Shown here piece by piece: positions 43,454 to 55,163 of a stretch of DNA of 64,000 nt; the first letter of the stretch is position 1; each line of letters begins with the position of its first letter. The translations under genes and the position numbers were made by a program. This DNA is from a bacterium (GTDB lineage Bacteria; Bacillota; Sulfobacillia; UBA995). The stretch lies in NCBI GenBank assembly GCA_031082145.1, contig JAVHLP010000010.1, forward strand, positions 1-64,000. Reading direction: 5' to 3'. The notes under the pieces are model-generated. The model saw nothing but the letters and a program-made list of their open reading frames with translations, searched no databases and was not told where the DNA came from.

Positions 43454-43526
43454 TGGGGACACGGGCTCTGTACACGAATCCCCTTCCCGGTACCCATTGC
43501 CACGAACTTCCTACCTATGCACCGGT

Positions 43527-43738
43527 TGTGGATATCCTGTGGATAGGCGGGGAGTCCGGGTTCAACCCCAGCCCGCGCGGAGTGGTCTTCGGGGCTGACA
43601 TCAGAATATTCATCGGCTGTATGGAACCGCCTGGCATGGCCTCTTAGCAGCGCTTTTCGGCTCCGGGGCCGCGACGGCGCGGGTTTTCGGCGGATCGGGA
43701 GTCCCCTTGGTCCCGGGCTGTGGGTATCTTGTGGATAA
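43527..43738. other. oriC: oriC, rpmH-dnaA part, with DnaA boxes
   Basis: The 472 bases between the divergent rpmH and dnaA genes contain a perfect DnaA box TGTGGATAA at 43730-43738, and near-matches TGTGGATAT (43527-43535), TGTGGATAG (43538-43546, only two bases after the former) and TGTGGGTAT (43719-43727). All have the same orientation. With the dnaA-dnaN gap this makes the bipartite origin typical of Bacillota. Confidence 0.8.
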
Positions 43739-43755
43739 GCAGGGAGGTTGGGGCG

Positions 43756-45111
43756 GTGAAACCTCAACTGGCCGATATCTGGATCCGCACTCTTGAAGCG
43801 ATGCAGAGCGAATTGCTGCGGCCCAGTTTTGACACCTGGCTTCGCAACACCCAGCCCCTCGGCCTCATGGACGATACCCTCATCATCGGCGTCCCCAACG
43901 AGTTCGCCCGTGACTGGCTGGAGAGGCGTTACGCGGATGACATCCGCCGCACCCTCAGGATCGTGGCCGGCCGGGAGCTGAACCTGAAGTTCATGATTAC
44001 CCAGCCCGGGGGGCTGCCTGCCGACGGACCCGCCCTCCTGGAGGCGGCCGCTACTCACCTGCCGCGAGCGGCCACCCTTCCCGCTCATGCCCAACTGAAC
44101 CCCAAGTACGCTTTCGAGACCTTCGTCGTGGGGGCTCAGAACCGCCTGGCTCACGCCGCATCCCTGGCGGTGGCCGAGGCGCCCGCACGGTCTTATAACC
44201 CTCTCTTCATCTACGGCGGTGTGGGCTTGGGGAAGACCCATCTCATGCAGGCCATCGCTCACTACTCCTTGCAGCTTCGCCCGGAACAGCAGGTGGTCTA
44301 TCTCTCGTCCGAGAAGTTCATGAACGAGATGATCAACAGCATCCGGGACGACCGGATGCCCGACTTCAAGAACCGCTACCGCAACATGGACCTCCTCCTC
44401 ATCGACGACATTCAGTTCCTGGCCGGCAAGGAACGGACCCAGGAGGAGTTCTTCTACACCTTCGAAGCGCTTCATAGCGCTTCCCGGCAGATAGTCATCT
44501 CCAGTGATCGGCCCCCCAAGGAGATCCCCACCCTCGAGGAACGGCTGCGAACTCGCTTCGAGTGGGGCCTGATCGCCGATATCCAGCCGCCGGACTTCGA
44601 GACCCGTGTCGCCATCCTTCGGAAGAAAGCGCAGTTTGAGAACTTGTCGATCCCCGACGAGGTCCTCTCTTTCATAGCTACCCGGGTCACCCACAACATC
44701 CGCGAGCTCGAGGGCGCGCTCACCCGCGTCATCGCCTACGCATCCTTCGCCGGCTCCCCGGTCGACATCCAGATGGCCAGTGAGGCCTTGCAGGACCTCG
44801 TCACCAACGCCCGCCCCCGCACCATCACCATTCCCGTCATCCAGACCGTCGTCGCCGAGCATTACGGCTTGAGGGTCGAGGACTTCAAGGCCAAACGACG
44901 GACCCGGGCCGTCGCCTTTCCCCGACAAGTGGCAATGTACCTCTGCCGCGAACTCACCGATGCATCGCTGCCCCGGATCGGAGAGGACTTCGGGGGACGG
45001 GATCACACCACCGTGATGCACGCGCATGACAAGATCCGCGGCCAACTGGAGCAGGATGGCCAGCTTCATGCGGTGCTGGCTGAAATCGCCAATCGGATAA
45101 GGGGATCCTGA
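43756..45111 (+). CDS. dnaA: Chromosomal replication initiator DnaA
   Basis: Binds DnaA boxes and melts the origin. 451 residues from the GTG at 43756 (AGGGAGG eight bases upstream). Domain I is residues 1-80 ([18 protein letters not shown]), domain II is short, domain III has Walker [17 protein letters not shown] (about 154-161), Walker [21 protein letters not shown] and the initiator-specific motif, and domain IV has the box-binding [19 protein letters not shown]. First gene of the dnaA-dnaN side of the origin. Confidence 0.98.
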   Translation: MKPQLADIWIRTLEAMQSELLRPSFDTWLRNTQPLGLMDDTLIIGVPNEFARDWLERRYADDIRRTLRIVAGRELNLKFMITQPGGLPADGPALLEAAATHLPRAATLPAHAQLNPKYAFETFVVGAQNRLAHAASLAVAEAPARSYNPLFIYGGVGLGKTHLMQAIAHYSLQLRPEQQVVYLSSEKFMNEMINSIRDDRMPDFKNRYRNMDLLLIDDIQFLAGKERTQEEFFYTFEALHSASRQIVISSDRPPKEIPTLEERLRTRFEWGLIADIQPPDFETRVAILRKKAQFENLSIPDEVLSFIATRVTHNIRELEGALTRVIAYASFAGSPVDIQMASEALQDLVTNARPRTITIPVIQTVVAEHYGLRVEDFKAKRRTRAVAFPRQVAMYLCRELTDASLPRIGEDFGGRDHTTVMHAHDKIRGQLEQDGQLHAVLAEIANRIRGS

Positions 45112-45382
45112 GCGTGGGACTGGGGACAACTCCGTGGATAACCTGGGGACCGTCTGGGGACGGGGTCACCTCCCCCGCCGATCCCGCCTCCCACCCCGGG
45201 CCGGCCGCCCGGCTCGACAGAATGCTCCACAGCCGGCCGCGACTAGTCCACCGCTTTTCCCCGGCCACTGGTCCCGCAATCACGCGCTATCGTGTGGTTA
45301 TCCACCATATCCCCAACCCCAATTACTACAAACAAGATCTCTTATGGATTGACAGGATCTCCAACCGGAAGGAGGCTGCCCC
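45112..45382. other. oriC: oriC, dnaA-dnaN part: DnaA boxes and AT-rich stretch
   Basis: The 271-base gap holds near-consensus boxes CGTGGATAA (45133-45141) and, in the opposite orientation, TTATCCACC (45298-45306), the latter in a GTGGTTATCCAC palindrome. It is followed by the most AT-rich stretch of the neighbourhood (about 45318-45360), the likely unwinding site, just before the dnaN ribosome site. Confidence 0.7.
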
Positions 45383-46483
45383 TTGAACTTCGCCGTTCCC
45401 CAGCAGCAACTGGTTCAGAGCCTCACCGTGATCAGCCGGATTGTCTCATCCCGGGCCATCCTGCCCGTACTGACCGGTGTCTTGCTGGAAGCCGGTGATG
45501 GCCAGCTGCGCCTGGTGGGAAGTGATAATGAGACTTGGTTGGAGCTGTCGATCCCCGCTACCGTGGCTGCGGCCGGTTCGCTGGTCGTGCCCGCGCGGTA
45601 CCTGACAGAACTGGTACGCCGCATTCCTCCGGAACAAGTGTCCGTTGACGCCGATCTATCGCAGCGTAGCATTAGCTTGTCCTGGAGCCGGGGAAGGCTG
45701 ACGGTACAGGGATTTGACCCGGCCGAATTCCCGCTGACCCCACAGGTTGTTCCCAGTGCCGGGTTCGAGATCCCGCGCGACCAACTGCGGCGGATGGTCC
45801 GGCAGACGCTATTCGCCGCGTCGACAGATACCACCCGGATCGTCTTCACCGGGCTCCTCATTGCGGTGGAAGAAGGACAACTGTCGCTGGTCGCCACCGA
45901 CGGGTTCCGGCTGGCCGTCACCAGGGGAGCGCTTCCCGGCAAGTTGGACGGCGAGCTCCAATCCGTCCTGCCAGGCCGCGTGCTGGGGGAATTGGCCGGC
46001 CTGATCGAGGGCGACGGGCCTCCGGTTTCCGTCGGCATTGGTAAGTCCCTTGCGGCCTTCGAGACCTCCTCCTTGCGGGTGGTGACGCGCCTGGTCGAGG
46101 GACAGTTTCCTCCCTACCGCCAGGTCATACCCCGCGAGTTCCGAACCACCCTGACCATCGAGAGACAAGCCCTGGAAGCGGCCTGTGACCTCGCGCTCGC
46201 CGCCCTGAGGGAATCGGGACAGGCCATGCGGCTTGATCTGGCCCCGGATTCACTCCGGATCCAGGCCAACGCCCCCGAGCGCGGGCAACTGGAGGGTGAA
46301 CTGCCGGCAGCCCTCGAGGGCGAACCGCTGAGGATCGCTTTCAACCCGCGGTACCTGCTGGAGGGCATCCGGGTCGTGTCCGCCGCCAGCGTGGTGTGCC
46401 GCTTCACCGGGCCGAACGGCCCCGCCTGTCTTGAGGGCGAAGACGGCTTTCTCTATGTCGTTCTCCCGGTGAGGCTGGAGTAA
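45383..46483 (+). CDS. dnaN: DNA polymerase III beta subunit (sliding clamp)
   Basis: Dimeric ring that tethers polymerase to DNA. 366 residues from the TTG at 45383, GAAGGAGG upstream. Three similar domains; domain junctions show VSVDADLSQRSISLSWSRG and TRIVFTGLLIAVEEGQLSLV, and the C-terminal FTGPNGPACLEGEDGFLYVV ends in VLPVRLE, the family tail. recF follows after seven bases with no yaaA (S4-domain) gene between. Confidence 0.97.
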   Translation: MNFAVPQQQLVQSLTVISRIVSSRAILPVLTGVLLEAGDGQLRLVGSDNETWLELSIPATVAAAGSLVVPARYLTELVRRIPPEQVSVDADLSQRSISLSWSRGRLTVQGFDPAEFPLTPQVVPSAGFEIPRDQLRRMVRQTLFAASTDTTRIVFTGLLIAVEEGQLSLVATDGFRLAVTRGALPGKLDGELQSVLPGRVLGELAGLIEGDGPPVSVGIGKSLAAFETSSLRVVTRLVEGQFPPYRQVIPREFRTTLTIERQALEAACDLALAALRESGQAMRLDLAPDSLRIQANAPERGQLEGELPAALEGEPLRIAFNPRYLLEGIRVVSAASVVCRFTGPNGPACLEGEDGFLYVVLPVRLE

Positions 46484-46490
46484 CAGCCCG

Positions 46491-47594
46491 GTGTGGATCC
46501 AGCAGGTACACCTGACCAACTTCCGCAACTACCCAAGGCTGGGCCTGGAGTTGGCTCCCGGGCGCAACTACCTGTTTGGCCCGAACGGGGCCGGGAAGAC
46601 GAACCTGCTAGAGGCCATCCGTGTCGGAGCCCATGGTCGCTCTCACCGGGGGGCCCAGGATGCGGAGCTCGCTCGCTGGGGCACCGCCGCTTTCCGGGTC
46701 CGCCTGAAGGCAGCCGGAAGCCGGCGGTCGGTGGAACTGGAGGTTACCTGGGAACAAGGGACCGGCAAGCGGGCCACGCTGGATCGGGCTCCCCTCCCCC
46801 GCCTGGCCGATGTCCTCGGGCAGGTACCGGTGGTCATCTTCTCCCCCCAAGATCTGGACCTGGTCCAATCCGGCCCCGTCTTCCGCCGCCGGTATCTTGA
46901 CCTCCTGCTCTGCCAGGTGCGCCCCGCCTACTACGATCAATGGCTGGAATACCAGAGAGTCCTGGCCCAGCGCAACAAGCTGCTGCGGGCAACCGGGGGT
47001 ACGCCACCACCCAAGGAACAAGAGGTCTGGGACAGCCAGCTGGTTGCCACCGGAGGCCCCCTGATCGAAGATCGCCGGCGCCTGGTGGCCAGCCTGAACG
47101 AGGTGGTTCCCGGCCTCCAGGCCGCAGTGGCCGGGGGGCGGGAAGACCTCCAGGTGGAGTACAGGCCGGGAGTTCTCCTGCCGCCGGCCGGCGATCCCGC
47201 CGAGGCCTTCCACCGCCATCTAGTCCGGGCCCGCCCCTTGGAGCGGCGCCGGGGAACGACCATGGCCGGGCCCCACCGCGACGAACTGGTGTTGCGGCTG
47301 GACGGACGCGATGCCCGGGCGACAGCCTCTCAAGGCCAGCAGCGCACGGTCGCCCTGGCGCTCAAACTGGCCGAGGTGGAGCTGCTGCGCCGTCAGGGCG
47401 AGGAGCCGGTCCTTCTCCTGGACGACGTCTTCTCCGAACTGGATCCCGGCCGCCGGGGGGCCCTGCTCAGGTTGCTCGAGCGACCGGGCCAGACTCTGGT
47501 TACCGCGGCTGCCCCTGACGGGGTGCCCCCGGCCCGGGGCGACGACCGTGCGTACCAGGTGGGCGGTGGTCACATAAACCGCTGCCAGGGGTAG
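46491..47594 (+). CDS. recF: DNA replication and repair protein RecF
   Basis: SMC-like ATPase loading RecA at gaps. 367 residues from a GTG. QQVHLTNFRNYPRLGLEL, Walker A YLFGPNGAGKTNLLEAI, the RRYLDLLLCQV region, signature ASQGQQRTVALALKLAEVEL and Walker B VLLLDDVFSELDPGRR. It lies directly after dnaN and before remB. Confidence 0.96.
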   Translation: MWIQQVHLTNFRNYPRLGLELAPGRNYLFGPNGAGKTNLLEAIRVGAHGRSHRGAQDAELARWGTAAFRVRLKAAGSRRSVELEVTWEQGTGKRATLDRAPLPRLADVLGQVPVVIFSPQDLDLVQSGPVFRRRYLDLLLCQVRPAYYDQWLEYQRVLAQRNKLLRATGGTPPPKEQEVWDSQLVATGGPLIEDRRRLVASLNEVVPGLQAAVAGGREDLQVEYRPGVLLPPAGDPAEAFHRHLVRARPLERRRGTTMAGPHRDELVLRLDGRDARATASQGQQRTVALALKLAEVELLRRQGEEPVLLLDDVFSELDPGRRGALLRLLERPGQTLVTAAAPDGVPPARGDDRAYQVGGGHINRCQG

Positions 47595-47638
47595 TTTCCT
47601 CCCTTTCCCGGAGAAGCTAGGCCGGGGGAGGTGCATCG

Positions 47639-49896
<2,258 letters not shown>

Positions 49897-49920
49897 CCGT
49901 CACGGACGAGGTGTTGTCGG

Positions 49921-52383
49921 TTGAGGAAGGAAGCCGCGGTAGTCCCGATCCCACTGGTGGAGGAGATGAAACGGTCTTACATCGATTACGCCATGAGCGT
50001 GATCGTGAGCCGCGCCCTCCCCGACGTTCGCGATGGCCTGAAGCCGGTGCAGCGACGGATCCTTTACGCGATGTCCGAGCTGGGGTTTGGCCCTGACCGG
50101 CCTCACAAGAAGTCGGCCCGGGTGGTCGGCGAGGTGCTGGCCCGCTACCACCCGCATAGCGACACCGCCGTCTACGACGCGATGGTGCGCCTGGCCCAGG
50201 ATTTCGCGTCCCGGTACCTCCTGGTTGACGGTCACGGCAACTTCGGATCGGTTGACGGGGATCCCCCCGCCGCCATACGGTATACCGAGTCTCGCCTGGC
50301 CCCCCTGGCCATGGAGATGCTGCGCGACATAGACCGGGCCACGGTGGACTTTACCCCCAACTACGACGAGACCACCGAGGAGCCCGTGGTGCTACCCGCC
50401 CGCATTCCCAACCTGTTGGCGAACGGGGTGTCCGGCATCGCCGTCGGCATGGCCACCAACATCCCTCCCCATAACCTGGGGGAGCTCATCGACGGCCTCT
50501 TCTTGCTCCAGGACAACCCCGACGCGTCGCTGGCCGATCTGCTCCGGGTCATCCCCGGCCCGGATTTCCCCACCGGGGCCCTCATCCTGGGCCACTCGGG
50601 AATCGCCGAAGCCTACGCCACCGGCCGGGGCCTGATCCGCATGCGAGCGGTGGCGCAGGCCGAAGTCGGCCGCGGCGGTCGCCAGCGGATCGTGGTGACC
50701 GAACTGCCTTATCAGGTGAACAAGGCGCGCCTGGTGGAGCGCATCGCCGATCTGGTACGGGAGCGCAAGATCGACGGCATAACCGACCTGCGGGACGAGT
50801 CGGATCGCAGCGGCATCCGGATAGTCATCGAGTTGCGCCGGGACGCCGCCGCCCAGGTCATTCTGAACCGGCTCTACCGCTTCACCCAGATGGAAGACAG
50901 CTTCGGGGTTATCCTCCTGGCCCTGGTCGACGGAACGCCCCAGATCATGGACTTGCGGACGGCCCTCCGCCACTACCTGGACTACCAGGCGGAGGTGATC
51001 GTCCGACGCACTCGGTTTGACCTGGAGAGGGCTGAGCAGCGGGCTCACATCGTGGAAGGGCTGCGACTAGCCCTGGATCACATCGACCGGGTGGTAGCCA
51101 TGATCCGGGCCAGCCGGACGGTCGACGAGGCCCGGGAGGGGCTTACAGCGGCCTTCGGCCTCACCGAGAAGCAAGCCCAGGCGATACTGGACATGCGGCT
51201 GCAACGGCTGACCGGCCTGGAACGGGAGAAGCTGGACGGCGAGTACCGGGGCCTGCTGAAGGACATCGCCTATCATCGCAAGGTGCTGGGTGACGAGCGG
51301 CTGGTCCGCAAGATCATCCGCCGCGAGTTGGCCGAGATCCGGGAGCGCTTCACCGACCCCCGCCGCACCCGTATTATCGACCAGGTGGACCAGGTGGACC
51401 CCGAGGACCTAATTGCCGAAGAGGATGTCGTGATAACCCTCACCCATTTCGGCTACGTCAAGCGGCTACCCCTGGCGACTTACCATGCCCAGCGCCGTGG
51501 CGGCCGGGGGGTGACCGCGGCGGGGACCCGGGAGGACGACTTCCTGGAGCACCTCTTCGTGACCACCACTCACCACCACCTCTTTTTCTTCACCTCGCGG
51601 GGGCACGTCCACCGGCTCAAGGTGCATGAGCTGCCTGAGGCGGGCCGGCAGGCCCGGGGAACGGCCATCGTGAACCTGATCCGCATCGAGTCGGGGGAGT
51701 CCGTCCAGGCCGTGATCCCGGTGCGCGACTTCACCGGCAAGTACCTGATGATGGTGACCCGGCAGGGTATTGTCAAGAAGACCCCCCTGTCCGAGTTCGA
51801 GAACGTACGAGCGGGGGGCCTCATTGCTCTCAACCTGGCTCCGGGGGACGACCTGATTGGGGTGCGGCTCACCGCCGGCGACCAGGAAGTCTTGCTGGTG
51901 ACCAGGAACGGGATGGTGATTCGCTTCCGGGAGACCGAGGTCCGGCCCATGGGAAGGCAGGCTCGCGGGGTCAAGGGCATCGCCCTGGACCCGGGGGATG
52001 GGGTGGTCGCCATGGATGTGGACCGGGCCGAAGGCGCCCTGTTGCTGGTGACCGCCAGGGGTTTTGGCAAGCGGGTGTCCCTGAAGGGGTTCCGGACCCA
52101 GGGGCGACGCGGCAGGGGACTGATCGGCATCAAGTTGACTCCCGAGCGGGGACCGGTGGCCGGGGCCATGGTCGTACGGCCGGATGACGAGGTAATGGCC
52201 GTATCGGCCGAGGGAACCCTCATCCGCCTTAAGGTCGCCGATATTCCAACCCAGGGTCGCCTCACCCGGGGGGTGACCCTGATGCGGCTGCCCGGCGAGC
52301 ACACGGTGGGAGCCCTGGCCCGGGTCGTCGATCCCCGGGAAGCCGAGTCACCCGCCGGGGGGGAACAGGGGACGCTGTTCTGA
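49921..52383 (+). CDS. gyrA: DNA gyrase subunit A
   Basis: DNA-cutting subunit. 820 residues from the TTG at 49921; [21 protein letters not shown], catalytic Tyr121 in [12 protein letters not shown], and a C-terminal six-blade wrapping domain with the GyrA box QRRGGRG. The quinolone-determining segment reads [11 protein letters not shown]: Ser80 replaces the nearly invariant Gly (Gly81 of E. coli) and Thr82 is at the Ser83 position. The stop shares a base with the archease start. Confidence 0.97.
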   Translation: MRKEAAVVPIPLVEEMKRSYIDYAMSVIVSRALPDVRDGLKPVQRRILYAMSELGFGPDRPHKKSARVVGEVLARYHPHSDTAVYDAMVRLAQDFASRYLLVDGHGNFGSVDGDPPAAIRYTESRLAPLAMEMLRDIDRATVDFTPNYDETTEEPVVLPARIPNLLANGVSGIAVGMATNIPPHNLGELIDGLFLLQDNPDASLADLLRVIPGPDFPTGALILGHSGIAEAYATGRGLIRMRAVAQAEVGRGGRQRIVVTELPYQVNKARLVERIADLVRERKIDGITDLRDESDRSGIRIVIELRRDAAAQVILNRLYRFTQMEDSFGVILLALVDGTPQIMDLRTALRHYLDYQAEVIVRRTRFDLERAEQRAHIVEGLRLALDHIDRVVAMIRASRTVDEAREGLTAAFGLTEKQAQAILDMRLQRLTGLEREKLDGEYRGLLKDIAYHRKVLGDERLVRKIIRRELAEIRERFTDPRRTRIIDQVDQVDPEDLIAEEDVVITLTHFGYVKRLPLATYHAQRRGGRGVTAAGTREDDFLEHLFVTTTHHHLFFFTSRGHVHRLKVHELPEAGRQARGTAIVNLIRIESGESVQAVIPVRDFTGKYLMMVTRQGIVKKTPLSEFENVRAGGLIALNLAPGDDLIGVRLTAGDQEVLLVTRNGMVIRFRETEVRPMGRQARGVKGIALDPGDGVVAMDVDRAEGALLLVTARGFGKRVSLKGFRTQGRRGRGLIGIKLTPERGPVAGAMVVRPDDEVMAVSAEGTLIRLKVADIPTQGRLTRGVTLMRLPGEHTVGALARVVDPREAESPAGGEQGTLF

Positions 52384-52823
52384 TGCGAGGAGGCCACCGG
52401 CTGCTGGAGCACACCGCCGACCTCTGCCTCCTGGCCCACGGGCCCAGCGAAGAAGCCCTGTTCGAGGCAGCGGGCTGCGGGTTGTTGGCCGTTATGGGCG
52501 AGAGCGCATCCCCCGGTGGGCGCCGCCGGGTCGGCCTGACTGCCCGCGACCGCGAGGGGCTCCTGGTAGCCTGGCTGAACGAAATCATCTACCTGGCCGC
52601 GGCGGAGGGAGGGCCGCCCGCGGCCTGCGGTGTGGACGTCGTGCGCCATGACGGCGGCTCTTGTTTGGAAGGCTGGGTCGGGGCCCCCGCCCCCTGGCGG
52701 CAGGGCGGGGCCGAGGTGAAGGCAGCCACCTACCACGGGCTGACAGTACGACCCCCCTCGGCCGCGGCCCCTCCCGGCGTTCCCCGCGGCTCCTGGTGGG
52801 CCGAGATAGTCCTGGATATCTAG
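52383..52823 (+). CDS. Archease
   Basis: Co-factor that speeds guanylylation and gives multiple turnover to the RNA ligase RtcB. 146 residues; EHTADLCLLAHGPSEEALFEAA with the metal Asp, LVAWLNEIIYLA and EVKAATYHGLTVR are family marks. The ATG shares one base with the gyrA stop; rtcB begins 18 bases after its stop, so the pair is probably driven by the gyrase promoter. Confidence 0.9.
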   Translation: MRGGHRLLEHTADLCLLAHGPSEEALFEAAGCGLLAVMGESASPGGRRRVGLTARDREGLLVAWLNEIIYLAAAEGGPPAACGVDVVRHDGGSCLEGWVGAPAPWRQGGAEVKAATYHGLTVRPPSAAAPPGVPRGSWWAEIVLDI

Positions 52824-52841
52824 GGCGAGGTGAGCTGACCC

Positions 52842-54299
52842 ATGGCTGAGGGCTGGGCGGGCCCGCTGGAGACGGCGGGGGTCAACCGGTGGCGCCTGCC
52901 CCGGAGCTACAAGGACGGCATGAACGTGCCCGGGCTCATCTATGCCGACTCGGAGCTGCTGGAGCAGATCCGCGCCGACCAGGCTCTCGAGCAGGTGGCC
53001 AACGTCGCCTGCCTGCCGGGGATCCTGGGGCACTCGCTGGCCATGCCGGACATTCACTGGGGCTATGGGTTTCCCATCGGGGGAGTGGCCGCCACCGACT
53101 TCCGGCAGGGGGTTCTCTCACCGGGCGGGGTCGGCTTCGACATCAACTGCGGCATGCACCTACTGCGCACCGGGCTCGGCTTGGCCGACGTGGCCGGGCG
53201 GGTCGGTCGCATAATGGATGAGCTGTATGCCTCCATTCCCAGTGGAGTCGGCGTTTCGGGCTCCCTCAAGCTGTCTCCGGCCGAACTCGACGGGGTACTG
53301 GAGCAGGGGGCGACCTGGGTGGCCCGCCGGCACGGTGCGGATGCGGCCGACCTCGAGTTCATGGAGGAACGGGGGCGCCTGGCCGGGGCCGACCCGGAGA
53401 AGGTCAGCAGCCGGGCCAAGAAGCGTGCCCGGGACCAACTGGGTACCCTCGGCTCCGGCAATCACTTCGTGGAAGTCCAGGCAGTGGAGGAGTTGTTCGA
53501 CAAGGCAGCCGCTCAGGCCTTCGGCCTGCAGGAGGGGAGCATCCTGGTGATGATCCACTCCGGCTCCCGCGGTCTGGGCCACCAGGTGTGCACCGATTAC
53601 CTGGAGACTATGAACGAGGCGATCGTCCGCTACGGAATCAAACTGCCCGACCGGCAACTGGCCTGCGCCCCCGCCGGCTCGCCGGAGGGGAAGGATTACT
53701 TCGGGGCCATGGCCGCCGCGGCCAACTTCGGGTGGGCGAATCGCCTGTACCTCGGCCACTTGGCCCGCCAGGCCCTGGCCCGGGCGCTCGGCACCGCCCC
53801 CCGCGAGCTCGGAGTGAGCGTCCTGTACGACCTCGGCCACAACATCGTCAAGCCGGAGGAACACGTGGTGGAGGGCAAGCCCCGGCGCCTGTGGGTTCAC
53901 CGCAAGGGAGCCACTCGCGCCTTCGGGCCGGGCCATCCCGATCTCCCGGCCGCCTACCGCGAGGTGGGCCAGCCGGTCCTGGTGCCCGGAGACATGGGGA
54001 CCCATTCTTACGTGCTGGTGGGCACCTCCGCGGCCATGGCCGAGAGCTTCGGCTCAACCTGTCACGGGGCCGGCCGGCAGATGAGCCGGGCGGCGGCGAA
54101 GCGGGCGATCCGGGGAGAGGAGTTGCACCGGCGTCTGGAGGGCCAGGGGATAGCGGTACGGGCGAAGTCGATGGCCGGGCTGGCGGAAGAGGCGCCCGAG
54201 GCCTACAAGGACGTCTCCCGGGTCGTGGAGGTGGCTGAAGGGGCCGGTCTCTCGCGGCGGGTGGCGCGGCTGCGGCCGCTGGGGGTTATGAAGGGGTAG
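52842..54299 (+). CDS. rtcB: RNA-splicing ligase RtcB
   Basis: GTP- and Mn-dependent ligase joining 2',3'-cyclic phosphate (or 3'-phosphate) to 5'-OH RNA ends. 485 residues. Metal ligands include Cys103 in GFDINCGMH and His in GSGNHFVEVQ and MIHSGSRGLGHQV; the guanylylated His408 is in STCHGAGRQMSR. All active-site residues are present. Paired with archease; in bacteria this pair serves RNA repair after cleavage, e.g. by toxins. Confidence 0.97.
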   Translation: MAEGWAGPLETAGVNRWRLPRSYKDGMNVPGLIYADSELLEQIRADQALEQVANVACLPGILGHSLAMPDIHWGYGFPIGGVAATDFRQGVLSPGGVGFDINCGMHLLRTGLGLADVAGRVGRIMDELYASIPSGVGVSGSLKLSPAELDGVLEQGATWVARRHGADAADLEFMEERGRLAGADPEKVSSRAKKRARDQLGTLGSGNHFVEVQAVEELFDKAAAQAFGLQEGSILVMIHSGSRGLGHQVCTDYLETMNEAIVRYGIKLPDRQLACAPAGSPEGKDYFGAMAAAANFGWANRLYLGHLARQALARALGTAPRELGVSVLYDLGHNIVKPEEHVVEGKPRRLWVHRKGATRAFGPGHPDLPAAYREVGQPVLVPGDMGTHSYVLVGTSAAMAESFGSTCHGAGRQMSRAAAKRAIRGEELHRRLEGQGIAVRAKSMAGLAEEAPEAYKDVSRVVEVAEGAGLSRRVARLRPLGVMKG

Positions 54300-54338
54300 C
54301 GAGAGACGGTCGAGAACTGACCCCGGGGAGGGGTGGCG

Positions 54339-55148
54339 GTGCGGCGGCAGCGGGCGGAGATCGGGATCTTCGGCGGGTCGGGCTTCTACTCCCTCCTGCC
54401 GGAGGTGGAGGAAGTCAAGGTGGAGACCCCTTACGGGCCTCCCAGTGATCGGGTGGCGCTGGCCGAGGTGGCCGGGCGGCGGATTGCCTTTCTCCCCCGC
54501 CACGGCAAGGACCACCAGTGGCCTCCCCATCGCATTCCTTTCCGGGCCAACGTGTGGGCAATGCGCGAACTGGGAGTTACCCGCCTCATCGGGCCCTGCG
54601 CCGCCGGCAGCCTGCAACCGGAGGTCCGCCCGGGCGACTTCGTGCTGGCCGACCAGTTTGTGGACCGCACCCGGGGACGCTCCGACACCTATTTCGACGG
54701 GCCGTCCACGGTCCACGTGAGCACCGCCGACCCCTACTGCCCCGAACTGCGTCGCCTGGGTTTGGAGTTGGCCAGGGCCCAGGGACTCGAGGTTCACGGC
54801 GAGGGAACGGTAGTTGTGATCCAGGGGCCCCGCTTCTCCACCCGCGCCGAGAGCCGCTGGTTCTCCGGCCAGGGCTGGCAGGTCATCAACATGACCCAGT
54901 ATCCCGAGGTCGTCCTGGCCCGGGAGCTGGACATGTGCTACCTGAACGTGTCCCTGATCACCGACTACGACGTGGGTCTGGCGGGCCGTTCTGACGTGCC
55001 GTCGGTGACGGCAGAGGAAGTCGTGCGGGTCTTCAAGGCCAACAACGAACGGCTGCGCCGGCTGCTCCTGGCCTTGGTAGAGCGGATCCCCCGCGAGCGG
55101 GGGTGCGAGTGCGGAGATACTCAGGCCCGGGGGCGGTTCCAGGGCTAA
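54339..55148 (+). CDS. mtnP: Methylthioadenosine / purine nucleoside phosphorylase
   Basis: Phosphorolysis of 5'-methylthioadenosine (or methylthioinosine) to the base and methylthioribose-1-phosphate. 269 residues from the GTG at 54339, six bases after GGGGAGGGG; a GTG at 54333 abuts the site. IGIFGGSGFYSLLP, PRHGKDHQWPPHRIPFRANV, the phosphate site, ESRWFSGQGWQVINMTQYPE and TDYDVGLAG. mtnA follows after 15 bases, which supports the methionine salvage role; base specificity is not settled. Confidence 0.9.
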   Translation: MRRQRAEIGIFGGSGFYSLLPEVEEVKVETPYGPPSDRVALAEVAGRRIAFLPRHGKDHQWPPHRIPFRANVWAMRELGVTRLIGPCAAGSLQPEVRPGDFVLADQFVDRTRGRSDTYFDGPSTVHVSTADPYCPELRRLGLELARAQGLEVHGEGTVVVIQGPRFSTRAESRWFSGQGWQVINMTQYPEVVLARELDMCYLNVSLITDYDVGLAGRSDVPSVTAEEVVRVFKANNERLRRLLLALVERIPRERGCECGDTQARGRFQG

Positions 55149-55163
55149 CGGGGAGGGCCGGAC

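Noticed and set aside
43450-45129. 559-codon minus-strand frame over oriC and dnaA
   Set aside because: Antisense of dnaA, no homology, no ribosome site.
45298-45360. DnaA-trio element next to the origin boxes
   Set aside because: A short TACTAC occurs in the AT-rich stretch, but too little repeat structure is present to claim it.
51570-53057. 495-codon minus-strand frame over gyrA, archease and rtcB
   Set aside because: Antisense to three recognised genes.
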